A DNA stretch of 64,000 nt from Rhodocyclales bacterium (GTDB taxonomy: Bacteria; Pseudomonadota; Gammaproteobacteria; Burkholderiales; Rhodocyclaceae). Below the pieces are notes generated by a model. That model saw only the letters and a program-made list of their open reading frames with translations. It made no database searches and was not told where the DNA came from. Position numbers and translations under genes: made by a program. The DNA is taken from positions 124,001 to 188,000 of the forward strand of contig JACRMV010000001.1 in the NCBI GenBank assembly GCA_016235025.1, written 5' to 3'. Shown here one piece after another: positions 44,237-53,855 of the stretch (positions within the stretch are counted from its first letter, which is position 1; each line of letters starts with the position of its first letter).

Positions 44237-45387
44237 GCTAGCAGCAATTCTCCCTGTGCCGCGCCCGGGTCTTCTGGCGCCGCCTGACGTGGCGCCAGGC
44301 CGCTGACCCGCACCCCCATCAGGCGCAGGCGGTGTTCCAGCGGCACGCGACGCAGACAGCTGGCGGCGGTGCGGCGGATGACATGGGCATCAGCGGTGGC
44401 TTCCGCCAATGTGACGTCGCGGGTGACGGTGGTGAAGTCGTCATGGCGCAGCTTGATGCCGATGGTGCGGCCGGCAACACCCTTGCGTTCGAGGTCGGCG
44501 GCAACGCGCAGGCACAGGCTGCTGAGAATTTCGCCCAGTTCGGTGCGGTCGTGGCGCGCATGCAGGTCGCGCTCGAAGGTGGTTTCGCGACTGATCGATT
44601 TCGGTTCGCGGTGAGTTACCAGCGGACTGTCGTCGATGCCGTTTGCCGCCTGATGCAGCCAATGGCCGGTGCTGCGGCCGAACTGCTGTTGCAGAAAAAT
44701 CGGATCGGCCTGCGCCAGTTCGCCGATCGTGGCAATGCCCAGCGTAGCGAGCTTCTCGCCGGCCTTGGGGCCGATGCCGTTGATCTTGCGCACCGGCAGC
44801 GGCCAGAGGCGGGTTGGCACGTCGGCGGCATTGAGCAGGGTGATGCCATCGGGCTTGTCGAGGTCGGAACAGATCTTTGCCAGCAGTTTGTTGGGCGCCA
44901 CGCCGATCGAGCAGGTGAGGCCAGTGGCGGCATGCACCGCCGCCTTGAGCTGCTGCACCAGCGCCAGCGCTGTGGTCATGTCGCTGGTGAGTGCGCTGAG
45001 ATCGATGTAGATTTCATCGATGCCGCGGTCCTCGATGTCCGGCGCAAGCGTCGCGACGGCCGCCTTGAAATCGCGTGAGGCCTGGCGGTAGGCTTCGAAA
45101 TTGGCGGGCAGCAGGATGGCCTGCGGTGCACGCTGTGCCGCCTTCATGATGCCCATGCCGGAGTGCAGGCCGAGGGCGCGTGCTTCATAGGTGGCGGTGG
45201 TCAGCACCCCGCGTCCGGCATATTCGGCGAGACGGGCAAAGCGCAGGCGGCCATCCGCCATGCGCTGCGGCGACGGTGCGCTCCGCCCGCCGACGGCGAC
45301 CGGCTGGCCGCGTAGCTCCGGGTAGGTGAGCAACTCAACCGACGCGAAAAACGCATCCATGTCGAGGTGGGCAATGCGACGCGTCAT
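44233..45387 (-). CDS. dinB: DNA polymerase IV
   Basis: 384 residues. IAHLDMDAFFASVELLTYPE with the metal-binding Asp, GIDEIYIDLSAL with the acidic pair, and CSIGVAPNKLLAKICSDLDK are Y-family polymerase hallmarks; a little-finger domain follows. It copies past damaged bases at the cost of accuracy. A LexA site was not obvious. It is coupled to the truncated DUF2157 gene. Confidence 0.94.
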   Translation of the reverse strand: MTRRIAHLDMDAFFASVELLTYPELRGQPVAVGGRSAPSPQRMADGRLRFARLAEYAGRGVLTTATYEARALGLHSGMGIMKAAQRAPQAILLPANFEAYRQASRDFKAAVATLAPDIEDRGIDEIYIDLSALTSDMTTALALVQQLKAAVHAATGLTCSIGVAPNKLLAKICSDLDKPDGITLLNAADVPTRLWPLPVRKINGIGPKAGEKLATLGIATIGELAQADPIFLQQQFGRSTGHWLHQAANGIDDSPLVTHREPKSISRETTFERDLHARHDRTELGEILSSLCLRVAADLERKGVAGRTIGIKLRHDDFTTVTRDVTLAEATADAHVIRRTAASCLRRVPLEHRLRLMGVRVSGLAPRQAAPEDPGAAQGELLLA

Positions 45388-45425
45388 GCGTGGACTGTCC
45401 TGCGCGATGTTCCCGGCGGTCGTCC

Positions 45426-45992
45426 TTATTTTTTTCGGCCGTAGAACCCTACCAATAGTGCGCGGCCAATCGTATTGGCATTGACCATGTAGCCCACCAG
45501 CGAAGCGCTGGCGCCGGGTGGCAGGTCGAGTTTCTCCACCTTGAGGGCATGCAGCGTGAAGCGGTAGTGGTGTGCTTTGTCGCCGATGGGCGGACAGGGG
45601 CCACCCCAGCCCGGTGTACCGAAATCGGTGGCGGGCTGCACGGCTCCGGCCGGCAGGGCTGCGCCATCAGGTGTGCCGGCGCCTGGCGGCAGCGCGGTGA
45701 TGGTGGCCGGGATGTTGTACACCAGCCAATGCCACCAGCCGGCGCCGCCGGTCGGCGCGTCGGGGTCATGCACCAGCAGCGCGAAGCTTTTGGTGCCTTG
45801 CGGGGCGTTTTTCCATTCGAGTGCCGGCGAGATATTTTCCCCGGTGCAGCCGAAGCCGTTGAAGACCTGGCGTGAGTCGATGGTGGCGCCGGGCTTGAGG
45901 TCGGGGCTCGATAATTCGAAAGCACGGGTGGTTGTGGTACTGCCGAGAAGCAGTGCGACAAGGAGTGGGGTGTAGAGGTTGTCGAGCTTCAT
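45426..45992 (-). CDS. YbhB/YbcL-family Raf kinase inhibitor-like protein
   Basis: 188 residues. A signal peptide (LLVALLLGSTTTTRA) precedes the PEBP fold, with NISPALEWKNAPQGTKSFAL, VHDPDAPTGGAGWWHWLVYN and GDKAHHYRFTLHAL as the ligand-pocket signatures. The likely location is periplasmic. Function in bacteria is unclear. The start at 45992 opens on the signal peptide. Confidence 0.9.
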   Translation of the reverse strand: MKLDNLYTPLLVALLLGSTTTTRAFELSSPDLKPGATIDSRQVFNGFGCTGENISPALEWKNAPQGTKSFALLVHDPDAPTGGAGWWHWLVYNIPATITALPPGAGTPDGAALPAGAVQPATDFGTPGWGGPCPPIGDKAHHYRFTLHALKVEKLDLPPGASASLVGYMVNANTIGRALLVGFYGRKK

Positions 45993-46038
45993 GCGAGTCT
46001 CCTTAAGGGTAAGGGGAGGGGTGAGGTTGTTGATCCTA

Positions 46039-47001
46039 TCATCTTGAAGCGCGGTCGAGATGAGCGGCGACGGTAGCGTGGACGGCGGCTGGCGTTGTCG
46101 CGGCAAAGGGATCGAACGGGGTGAGACCTTCCATCCCGCGCAGCCAGGTCAGCTGGCGCTTGGCGAACTGGCGGGTGGCGTAGATGCCGCGCTCGCGCAG
46201 CTCGGCGGCCGGGATTTCGCCTTCGAGCATTTGCCACGCCTGGCGGTAGCCGACGCAGCGCATCGAGGGCAGGTTGGGGTCGAGCGTGTATTTCTTCTGC
46301 AGCATCTCGACTTCGGCGACGAGGCCGGCATCGAGCATGGCCTCGAAGCGCTGCTCGATGCGGCGATGCAAGTGGCTGCGGTCGTCGGGCACGAGGGCGA
46401 GGGCGAGGGTGGTATACGGAAATGTCGCGGCGTCCGGCTTTTGCGTTGCAAGCAGTTCCGCCATCGTTTGTCCGCTGAGCCGGACGATTTCCAGCGCGCG
46501 CTGGATGCGCTGGGCATCGGCGGGTTGCAGGCGCGCGGCGGTTTGCGGGTCGCGGCGCGCCAGTTCGGCATGCAGGTGCGGCCAGCCGTGGGCGGCCGCT
46601 TCGCGGTCGATTTCGGCGCGCAATGCGGGGTCGGCTTCCGGCAGGTCGGCCAGCCCTTCGCGCAGCGCCTTGACGTAGAGCAGGGTGCCGCCGACCAGCA
46701 GCGGGATGCGTCCGGCGGCGGTGATGGCGGCCATTTCGCGCAAGGCGTCGGCGCGGAAGCGGGCGGCGGAGTAACGCTCTTCCGGCGTGATGAGGTCGAT
46801 CAGCCGGTGCGGAAAGCGCGCCAGCGTCGCCGCGTCGGGCTTGGCGGTGCCGATGTCCATGTCACGAAACACCTGCGCCGAATCGATGCTGATGATGTCG
46901 CAGGGAAAGCGCGTGGCGAGCTCGAAGGCGAGCTGGGTCTTGCCGCTGGCGGTCGGGCCGATGAGGAAAATCGCCGGGGGCAGTTTCAGGCCGGCGCTCA
47001 T
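46039..47001 (-). CDS. miaA: tRNA dimethylallyltransferase
   Basis: 320 residues. The P-loop [39 protein letters not shown] and [20 protein letters not shown] are MiaA signatures. The enzyme adds the isopentenyl group to A37 of tRNAs that read codons starting with U. Its start overlaps the mutL stop by 4 bases, so mutL-miaA is one operon, the same arrangement as in many proteobacteria. Confidence 0.95.
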   Translation of the reverse strand: MSAGLKLPPAIFLIGPTASGKTQLAFELATRFPCDIISIDSAQVFRDMDIGTAKPDAATLARFPHRLIDLITPEERYSAARFRADALREMAAITAAGRIPLLVGGTLLYVKALREGLADLPEADPALRAEIDREAAAHGWPHLHAELARRDPQTAARLQPADAQRIQRALEIVRLSGQTMAELLATQKPDAATFPYTTLALALVPDDRSHLHRRIEQRFEAMLDAGLVAEVEMLQKKYTLDPNLPSMRCVGYRQAWQMLEGEIPAAELRERGIYATRQFAKRQLTWLRGMEGLTPFDPFAATTPAAVHATVAAHLDRASR

Positions 47002-48779
47002 TGTCCGCGCAGGAACAGCTTGTCCAGTTCGGCGATCGGCAGTTGCACCCAGGTCGGGCGGCCATGATTGCACTGGTCGGCACGCTCGGTGGCTTCCATC
47101 TGGCGCAGCAGGGCGTTCATCTCGGGCAGGGTCAGCGTGCGATGGGCGCGTACCGCGCCGTGGCAGGCAAGGGTCGCCAGCAGTTCGTTGCGCCGCGCCT
47201 CGATGACGCGGCTGGCCGGATGTTCGGCCAGTTCGCGCAGCAGGGCGCGGATCAGTTCGGGAAGGTCGCCGCCCGCCAGCAGCGCCGGGACTTCGCGCAC
47301 CACGAGTTCCTGCGGCCCGAGCGGGGCGATTTCGAAGCCGAGGCGGGCCAGCGTCGCGGCCTGTTCAGCGGCGGTGGCGAGGTCTTTGGCGGTGGTGTGG
47401 ATGACGACGGGAACCAGCAGCCGCTGGGTCTGGCCGGCGCCGGCGGCGAGCGAATTTTTCAGGGATTCGTAGAGGATGCGCTCATGGGCGGCGTGCATAT
47501 CGACCAGCACCAGGCCGTGCGCGTTCTGCGCCAGAATGTAAATGCCGTGGAGCTGGGCGAGGGCGTAGCCGAGCGGCGCGGCGGCGCTTTCTTCGTTCGT
47601 GCCGGAAAAACCCGGCGCGGGTACTACGGCGCTGCGGCCGTCAGCGAAGGCGGAGCGGGCGAAGTCGAGATACGGCCGGGCGGTGGTTTCGGCGGCGGCA
47701 AAGCTGCGGCCAAAGCCGCTCTGGTACGGCCAGGCGACGGGTTCTGCACTGGCGGAAGATGCAGGCGGGGCGCTCGCCCCGGCCAGCGGCACGGCGAGCG
47801 TGCGCTGCACGGCATGGAAGACGAACTGATGGATGCCACGCGCCTCGCGGAAGCGTACTTCGGTCTTGGCCGGATGGACATTGACATCGACCCCGGCCGG
47901 GTCGAGTTCGAGAAACAGCACATAGGCCGGATGCCGCGCGCCGTGCAGGATGTCTTCATAGGCCTGGCGCACGGCGTGGGTCAGCAGTTTGTCGCGGACG
48001 AAACGGCCATTGACGAAAAAATATTGCTCGTCGCGGCCGGAACGCGAATAGGCAGGCAGCGCGGCGAGTCCGGACAGGCGCAGCGGCCCGGCGGCGACAT
48101 CGATGACGCGGGCATGGGGGAAGAAATCCTCGCCCAGCAGGTCGCGCGCACGCTGTGAAAAGTCGGCGCTGGCGAGACGGCGCCTGACGTTGCCGTTGTG
48201 CGTGAGATGGAAGCTGACATCCGGTCGCGCCAGCGCCATGCGGCGCACCACCTCGTCGCAGTGCGCGGCTTCGGTGGCCTCGCTCTTGAGAAACTTGCGC
48301 CGCGCCGGGGTGTTGAAATACAGGTCGGCGACTTCGATCACGGTGCCGCTCGCCAGCGCGGCAGGCTCGATGCCGGCGCCGGAATTGCGCAGCCGGAAAG
48401 CATGCGCCGCAGGCGGATGCCGGCTGGTCAGCGTGACCCTTGCCACGGCGGCGATCGAGGCCAATGCCTCGCCGCGAAAGCCGTAGCTGGCGACCTGTTC
48501 CAGGTCGTCGAGGCTGGCGATCTTGCTCGTGGCATGGCGCGCCAGCGCCAGCGGCAGTTCGTCGGGGGCGATGCCGCCGCCGTCGTCGACGATGCGGATC
48601 AGGCGCACGCCGCCTTCTTCCAGATGGATTTCGATTTTCGTCGCTCCGGCGTCGAGACTGTTTTCGACCAGTTCCTTGACCACCGAGGCCGGGCGCTCGA
48701 CCACTTCGCCGGCGGCGATCTGGCTGATCAGCAGGTCGGGCAAGGGCCTGATTTTTTGTGTGGGGGACGGAAAGCGCAT
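46998..48779 (-). CDS. mutL: DNA mismatch repair protein MutL
   Basis: 593 residues. [49 protein letters not shown], and [16 protein letters not shown] are the GHKL ATPase motifs; the C-terminal domain carries [20 protein letters not shown]. It links MutS recognition to strand cutting. The start at 48779 begins the domain; a far longer open frame upstream is antisense to the DedA gene. A dispersed repeat at 48159-48182 is read as ASADFSQR in a loop. Confidence 0.95.
   Translation of the reverse strand: MRFPSPTQKIRPLPDLLISQIAAGEVVERPASVVKELVENSLDAGATKIEIHLEEGGVRLIRIVDDGGGIAPDELPLALARHATSKIASLDDLEQVASYGFRGEALASIAAVARVTLTSRHPPAAHAFRLRNSGAGIEPAALASGTVIEVADLYFNTPARRKFLKSEATEAAHCDEVVRRMALARPDVSFHLTHNGNVRRRLASADFSQRARDLLGEDFFPHARVIDVAAGPLRLSGLAALPAYSRSGRDEQYFFVNGRFVRDKLLTHAVRQAYEDILHGARHPAYVLFLELDPAGVDVNVHPAKTEVRFREARGIHQFVFHAVQRTLAVPLAGASAPPASSASAEPVAWPYQSGFGRSFAAAETTARPYLDFARSAFADGRSAVVPAPGFSGTNEESAAAPLGYALAQLHGIYILAQNAHGLVLVDMHAAHERILYESLKNSLAAGAGQTQRLLVPVVIHTTAKDLATAAEQAATLARLGFEIAPLGPQELVVREVPALLAGGDLPELIRALLRELAEHPASRVIEARRNELLATLACHGAVRAHRTLTLPEMNALLRQMEATERADQCNHGRPTWVQLPIAELDKLFLRGQ
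48159..48182 (-). repeat. Dispersed 24-bp repeat, near-perfect copy in mutL
   Basis: About 23 of 24 positions match; sense to mutL relative to the consensus. Confidence 0.88.
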
Positions 48780-48836
48780 AGGGAATGGATTATAGCTTCC
48801 GCTAAAATCGCGCCTTTCCATTCCCTGTGACCGCGC

Positions 48837-49484
48837 GTGGACCTCCTTGCCCAATTCATCGACATCGTCCTCCATCTGGACAAGCACTTGGCGCTGCTGC
48901 TGGCGCAGTACGGCACCTGGATCTACGTCATCCTGTTCGCCATCGTGTTCTGCGAAACCGGCCTGGTGGTGATGCCTTTTCTGCCCGGCGATTCGCTGCT
49001 GTTCGTGGCCGGGGCGCTGGCGGCGACTGGCGGCATGGATATCGCGCTGCTGATGGCTGTCCTGTTCGTCGCGGCGGTGCTCGGCGACGGCGTCAATTTT
49101 CGCGTCGGTCACTGGTTCGGACCCAGGGTGTTCCGCTGGGAGGATTCGCGTTTCTTCAACAAGGCGGCCTTCGAGAAGACGCACTCGTTCTACGAGCATC
49201 ACGGCGGCAAGACCATCGTCATCGCGCGCTTCCTGCCGATCCTGCGCACCTACGCGCCCTTCGTGGCCGGCGTGGCTGACATGACGGCGGTACGCTTCAC
49301 GCTGTTCAACGTGATCGGCGCGGCGCTCTGGGTTGGCTCGCTGTGCCTGGCCGGCTACTGGTTCGGCAATCTGCCCTTCATCAAGAACAACCTGACGCTG
49401 GTGATCCTCGGCATCATCCTGCTGTCGCTGCTGCCGCTGGTCATCGGCTGGCTGCGCCATCGCCTGGCGGCACGAGCCGGCTGA
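48837..49484 (+). CDS. DedA-family membrane protein
   Basis: 215 residues from a GTG start. The family core FCETGLVVMPFLPGDSLLFV and GKTIVIARFLPILRTYAPFV are clear, with about five membrane segments. DedA proteins help flip undecaprenyl phosphate and other lipids and are needed for envelope stability. The next gene starts within its stop (TGATG), suggesting coupling. Confidence 0.93.
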   Translation: MDLLAQFIDIVLHLDKHLALLLAQYGTWIYVILFAIVFCETGLVVMPFLPGDSLLFVAGALAATGGMDIALLMAVLFVAAVLGDGVNFRVGHWFGPRVFRWEDSRFFNKAAFEKTHSFYEHHGGKTIVIARFLPILRTYAPFVAGVADMTAVRFTLFNVIGAALWVGSLCLAGYWFGNLPFIKNNLTLVILGIILLSLLPLVIGWLRHRLAARAG

Positions 49485-50197
49485 TGCAGCGGGCGGCGCC
49501 GCTTCTCGTCACTCTGGTGCTGGCGGGCTGCGCCCAGACCGGCTCGGTTGGTCAGTCGGTGGGCAACTTCGATCCGAAGCAGATTGCCAAGGCCGACATT
49601 GACCGCGTTGCCGATGCGCATCGGCGCGAAGTGTTCGCCAGCGTGCGGGTGCTGGCCGAAAAGCTCTACCGGCGCAACCCGCGCGAGTGGAAAAAGGGCG
49701 GCTATGCCAGCCTTGACGACGCTCTCAATCATCTGCTCGATCCGCGCACCGGCTGGCGTCTGCCGGCGCTGGAGGGCAAGCACGGGACCGACGCGATTTT
49801 GCTGGCGCTTTCTGCCGAGTACAGCGGTGACCGCGTGGCGGCTTTCATCGCGGGCATCGGTGGCATGCTGAATACTGCCTTCGATGAAAAAACGGAATTT
49901 TTCATGCTCGACGACCTGGACCCGCAGAAACTCTACAACAGCGCGCGCAACCTCGAAATTGCCGCCTGGAAGCTGGCCAACGCGAAGGATGCTGCGGGCA
50001 ATTTGTTGCTGCTCAGCAATGAAGCGGCGACACCGATGCAAGCGGGCAATCTCAGTTTCGAGCGGGAGTTCGGCAAGCTGATCGGCAACCTTGACCTGCT
50101 CGCCAAACTGATCGCCGACAAGAGCAACCGCACCATCGCCCGCGTTACGCAAAGTGTGGCCACGGCCGTCTTCCTGCCGGTGGCGATGTTCCGATGA
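49484..50197 (+). CDS. Lipoprotein of unknown function
   Basis: 237 residues. The N-terminus (LLVTLVLAGCAQTG) is a lipoprotein signal with lipobox LAGC. The body is helical (RVADAHRREVFASVRVLAEK, RNLEIAAWKLANAKDAAGNL) and mentions no family I can name. It overlaps purN by 4 bases, so it is co-transcribed with DedA and purN. Confidence 0.8.
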   Translation: MQRAAPLLVTLVLAGCAQTGSVGQSVGNFDPKQIAKADIDRVADAHRREVFASVRVLAEKLYRRNPREWKKGGYASLDDALNHLLDPRTGWRLPALEGKHGTDAILLALSAEYSGDRVAAFIAGIGGMLNTAFDEKTEFFMLDDLDPQKLYNSARNLEIAAWKLANAKDAAGNLLLLSNEAATPMQAGNLSFEREFGKLIGNLDLLAKLIADKSNRTIARVTQSVATAVFLPVAMFR

Positions 50198-50829
50198 AGC
50201 CTTACGTCATTCTCATTTCCGGTCGTGGCAGCAACATGGAGGCGCTGCTCGCTGCCGGCCTGCCCGGGCAGTGCGCGGCCGTCATCAGCAATCGGCCGGC
50301 AGCGGCGGGTCTGGCGGCAGCCGCGGCGCGCGGGATTGCCACCGCCGTGGTCGATCACCGCCAGTATCCGACGCGTGAAGCGTTCGACGCCGCGCTGGCG
50401 GAAGAAATCGAACGGCATGCGCCGCAGCTGGTGCTGCTGGCCGGCTTCATGCGCATCCTGACGGCGGGCTTTGTCGCGCGTTTTTCCGGTCGTCTGCTCA
50501 ACATTCATCCTTCACTGCTGCCGGCGTTTCCCGGGGTCGATACCCATGCGCAGGCGCTTGCCGCCGGGGTGCGGATTCACGGCTGCAGCGTGCACTTCGT
50601 CACCCCTGCGCTCGATGGCGGGCCGATTGCGGCGCAGGCGGCGGTGCCGGTCCTGGCCGGCGACGATGAAGAAAGCCTTGCCCTGCGTGTGCTTGCCGCC
50701 GAACACCGGCTTTATCCGCAGGTGGCGCGCTGGTTCCTCGACGGCCGCCTGCGCTTGAACGATGGCCGTGTGCAACTGGCCGGCGAAGCATCGTCGCCGG
50801 CGCAGCTGTTCGTGCCGTCGCTCGACTGA
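50194..50829 (+). CDS. purN: Phosphoribosylglycinamide formyltransferase
   Basis: 211 residues. ILISGRGSNMEALLAAG, VLLAGFMRILTAGFVARFSG, NIHPSLLPAFPGVDTHAQAL and GCSVHFVTPALDGGPIAAQA hold the folate-binding and catalytic Asn-His-Asp residues of PurN. It formylates GAR using formyl-tetrahydrofolate in purine synthesis, the same pathway as purM at 41.8 kb. Confidence 0.95.
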   Translation: MKPYVILISGRGSNMEALLAAGLPGQCAAVISNRPAAAGLAAAAARGIATAVVDHRQYPTREAFDAALAEEIERHAPQLVLLAGFMRILTAGFVARFSGRLLNIHPSLLPAFPGVDTHAQALAAGVRIHGCSVHFVTPALDGGPIAAQAAVPVLAGDDEESLALRVLAAEHRLYPQVARWFLDGRLRLNDGRVQLAGEASSPAQLFVPSLD

Positions 50830-50830
50830 G

Positions 50831-51853
50831 ATGCCGCTGCTGATCGCCTTTGTCGCTTCGGCCGCGATCCACGCCGCCGCGCTGCTGGGTCCCGGCTGGG
50901 CCTTGCCCGACTGGAACCGTGACGAGACCACGCCGCTGCTGGAGGCGCAACTTGTCATGCCGCCACCCGCGTCACCCGCGTCGCATCCTGTCACTGCGGA
51001 GGCTGTTGCGCCGCCGGAGCGCAAACCGCTGCCGCACCCGCCACGGCAACCACGGCATCTGCCACGCGCTGCGGCAGCGCCGCCGGTCGAGGCCGCGCCG
51101 GAGGACGCGACGCCGCTGACGGGCGCAGCGGCTGCATCCGATTTGCCGCCGCCAGCCGCCGTGTCGCCAGCGCCGACTTTTAATCCTGCCACGGTGCTCG
51201 CGGCGCAGGGGCGGGTGCGCTACATCATCACGCGCGGCGAAGGCGGTTTCGTCGTCGGCCAGTCGGTGCACACCTGGCAGCGCGACGGTAGCGCTTACAC
51301 GCTGGAAAACGTGACCGAGACCACCGGCATCGCCGCCCTGTTCAAGCCGGCGCGCATCGTTCAGCAAAGTCGTGGCGAAATTACCGCCGCTGGCCTGCAA
51401 CCGCATGCCGTGCATCAGGAGGACAAGAAGGGCATCCGCGATGCCGTGCTCGACTGGACCACGCGGCAGATCACGGCGGCAGACTTGAGTGCGGCGCTGC
51501 CCGAGGGAACCCAGGACATGCTCTCGATGAATTACCAACTGGCCTGGCAGCTTGCCGCGCTACCGCCGGGGAGTGCACCACCGCCGGTCATTGCCTTGCC
51601 GATCATCACCCGCCGTGCAGTCGAAATCTACCGCTTCGAATTTGTCGATGCGGCAGACATGGCCTACAACCAGCGCAGCTTCCATACGCTGCGTTACCGG
51701 ACAAGAAACGGCACCGACATCATCGAGCTGTGGTTCGCGCCCGAGTTGCGCGGCCTGCCGCTGCAAATTCGCTTCATTGACCGCAAGGGCGAAATTTTCG
51801 ATCAGCGCGCTGACAGCATCGACCTGCATAACGAACACCCGGAGAATTCATGA
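50831..51853 (+). CDS. DUF3108-family envelope protein
   Basis: 340 residues. A TonB-like start (LIAFVASAAIHAAALLGPGW) is followed by a proline/alanine-rich linker (about residues 40-115) and a beta-rich DUF3108 domain (VRYIITRGEGGFVVGQSVHT to LRGLPLQIRFIDRKGEIFDQ). The perfect repeat copy 51158-51181 lies at the end of that linker, read as VSPAPTF. The protein is probably inner-membrane anchored with a periplasmic domain; its role is unknown. It overlaps the next gene by 4 bases. Confidence 0.82.
   Translation: MPLLIAFVASAAIHAAALLGPGWALPDWNRDETTPLLEAQLVMPPPASPASHPVTAEAVAPPERKPLPHPPRQPRHLPRAAAAPPVEAAPEDATPLTGAAAASDLPPPAAVSPAPTFNPATVLAAQGRVRYIITRGEGGFVVGQSVHTWQRDGSAYTLENVTETTGIAALFKPARIVQQSRGEITAAGLQPHAVHQEDKKGIRDAVLDWTTRQITAADLSAALPEGTQDMLSMNYQLAWQLAALPPGSAPPPVIALPIITRRAVEIYRFEFVDAADMAYNQRSFHTLRYRTRNGTDIIELWFAPELRGLPLQIRFIDRKGEIFDQRADSIDLHNEHPENS
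51158..51181 (+). repeat. Dispersed 24-bp repeat, perfect consensus copy
   Basis: All 24 positions match the consensus. It sits at the junction between the proline-rich linker and the folded domain of the DUF3108 protein. Confidence 0.92.
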
Positions 51854-53280
51854 CTCAAGATCAACGATCGGCGCGACCACGGCGCAACGCACGCACTTCC
51901 TCACGCACTGAAGTGCGCGGAAAATTCTCCGGCAAGCCGCGTGGCAATCGTGACTCCGCACCGGAGGCGAGCGCCGCGCCGGTCAGCGACGACGGGCTGA
52001 GCGCGCCGCTGCTCAATTCCGCCGTCGAAGCCTGCACCGAACTGTTGCAGTTTGCGCAGCCGGCGGATGCCGCGCTGTCGGCGTTTTTCCGCAGCAAGAA
52101 AAGCGGCGCCCGCGACCGTGCCTTCATCGCCGAGACGGCCTACGCCGTGCTGCGCCGCAAGCGCCTGCTGGAGCGCCTGGCGATGCTGGTGCTGTATCCC
52201 GGCAAGCATCCGGCACGGAATCGCATCACCCCGCGCGAGTTGGTGCTGCTCTCGCTTTCCCGCGTGCGCGGTATGTCGCAGCGCCAGCTCGAAGCCGCGC
52301 TGTTGCCGAACGAGGCGGACTGGCTGGCGGAAATCCGGCGTCAACCGGAGCCGGAACTGACGCTGGCCGAGCGGCTCGATTTTCCCGACTGGCTGGCCGA
52401 GCGCCTGCTGGCGCAGATGCCGGAGGACGCGGCGCTGACCCTGGCGCGCGCCCTGAACACGCCGGCGCCGCTCGATCTGCGTGTCAATGCCTTGAAGGCC
52501 ACGCGCGACGCGGTGCTGGCGCAACTCGTCGCCGAGGGGCTGGCGGTCACGCCCTGTCCGTATGCGCCACAGGGCCTGCGGGTCAGGAATCGCGCTTTCT
52601 TGCAGAAGCATCCGCTGTTTCTCGACGGCAGCATCGAGGTGCAGGACGAGGGCTCGCAATTGCTTGGTCACCTGCTGGCGCCGCGACGCGGCGAGATGGT
52701 GGTCGATTTTTGCGCCGGGGCCGGCGGCAAGACGCTGATTCTGGGCGCCCTGATGCGGGGGACGGGGCGGCTGTACGCCCTCGACGTGGCCGAAAAACGG
52801 CTGGCCAAGCTGAAACCGCGCGTCGCCCGCGCCGGCTTGTCGAATGTGCATCCGATCGCCATCGCCAATGAAAATGACATTCGCGTCAAGCGGCTCGCTG
52901 GCAAGGTCGATCGGGTACTGGTCGATGCGCCCTGTTCCGGCCTGGGCACGCTGCGCCGCAACCCCGACCTGAAATGGCGGCAGACGCCGCAGAGCGTCGC
53001 CGAACTGACGCAGAAACAGGCTGCCATTCTGACGGCGGCGGCACGTCTGCTGAAACCCGGCGGCCGCCTGGTGTATGCCACGTGCAGCATCCTCGACGAG
53101 GAAAATGCCGCCATCGTCGACGCCTTCCTCGCCACGCATCCCGAGTTCCGGCGCCTGTCGGCGCAGGAGGTGCTCGCCGCGCAGGGCATCACCATCGCGT
53201 GTGGTCAAGACATGCGGCTGGCGCCGCAGACGCATGGCACCGATGCGTTTTATGCGGCGGTGCTGGAGCGCAGCGTGTGA
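51850..53280 (+). CDS. RsmB-type rRNA/tRNA (cytosine-5) methyltransferase
   Basis: 476 residues. An N-terminal NusB-like helical region (residues ~50-140) is followed by the methyltransferase: VVDFCAGAGGKTLILGALMR for SAM, VDAPCSGLGTLRRNPDLKW with the first conserved Cys, and LVYATCSILDEENAAI with the catalytic Cys. The family makes m5C in rRNA. It lacks a clear PUA domain. It overlaps neighbours on both sides. Confidence 0.92.
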   Translation: MTQDQRSARPRRNARTSSRTEVRGKFSGKPRGNRDSAPEASAAPVSDDGLSAPLLNSAVEACTELLQFAQPADAALSAFFRSKKSGARDRAFIAETAYAVLRRKRLLERLAMLVLYPGKHPARNRITPRELVLLSLSRVRGMSQRQLEAALLPNEADWLAEIRRQPEPELTLAERLDFPDWLAERLLAQMPEDAALTLARALNTPAPLDLRVNALKATRDAVLAQLVAEGLAVTPCPYAPQGLRVRNRAFLQKHPLFLDGSIEVQDEGSQLLGHLLAPRRGEMVVDFCAGAGGKTLILGALMRGTGRLYALDVAEKRLAKLKPRVARAGLSNVHPIAIANENDIRVKRLAGKVDRVLVDAPCSGLGTLRRNPDLKWRQTPQSVAELTQKQAAILTAAARLLKPGGRLVYATCSILDEENAAIVDAFLATHPEFRRLSAQEVLAAQGITIACGQDMRLAPQTHGTDAFYAAVLERSV

Positions 53281-53855
53281 GACGAATTCTTGTCCTGCTG
53301 TGCTGTGCCCTGGTGCTAAAAGTCGGCGCTGGCGGCACGGCGAATGCGGCGGAACTGCCTGCAACGGGCAGCGTCGAAGCACTGTTCACGCCCTGGGACG
53401 ATGTCGAAGGCGCGATCATTCGCGCCCTGGGCGCGGCCCGGAAAAGCATCCATGTGCAGGCCTATCTGCTGACCAGCCGCCCGATTGCCCGCGCCCTGTT
53501 GGCCGCGCAGGCACGCGGCGTCAAGGTGGAAATCCTGGCCGACCGCGAGATGGTGGTGAACGGGCAGAACTCGCGGATTCCCGAGCTTGCCGCTGCCGGC
53601 ATCCCGGTCTGGCTGGAGACACGCTACGTCATTGCCCACAACAAGATCATGCTGCTCGATGCCGCCAGCGAACATGGCGTCGTCATCACCGGCAGTTACA
53701 ATTTCACCTGGTCGGCACAGGCGCGCAATGCCGAGAACCTGCTGATCCTGCGCGATAATCCTGCCGTGCAGCAAGATTTTCTGAACAACTGGCAACGCCA
53801 TCGCGCCGAAGCCGAGGCGTATCAAGCAGAGAAAGCAACCGATCATGGCCGCTGA
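53277..53855 (+). CDS. PLD-family secreted nuclease (single HKD motif)
   Basis: 192 residues from a GTG that overlaps the upstream stop. The signal peptide RRILVLLCCALVLKVGAGGT with cleavage after ANA exports it. The mature part has one HxK motif, AHNKIMLLDAASEHGVVITG, plus GSYNFTWSAQARNAEN, so it likely dimerises like the Nuc endonuclease. Part of the signal peptide region comes from a dispersed-repeat copy (53318-53341). Confidence 0.88.
   Translation: MRRILVLLCCALVLKVGAGGTANAAELPATGSVEALFTPWDDVEGAIIRALGAARKSIHVQAYLLTSRPIARALLAAQARGVKVEILADREMVVNGQNSRIPELAAAGIPVWLETRYVIAHNKIMLLDAASEHGVVITGSYNFTWSAQARNAENLLILRDNPAVQQDFLNNWQRHRAEAEAYQAEKATDHGR
53318..53341 (-). repeat. Dispersed 24-bp repeat, near-perfect copy in a signal peptide
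   Basis: About 23 of 24 positions match. It encodes KVGAGGTA at the end of the nuclease signal peptide. Confidence 0.88.

Noticed and set aside
48780-49460. N-terminal extension of mutL to 49460
   Set aside because: The extra residues are antisense to the DedA gene; the MutL domain begins at 48779.
51901-53382. A 493-codon minus-strand open frame
   Set aside because: It is antisense to the RsmB-type methyltransferase, with Arg/Gln-rich text typical of a shadow frame.
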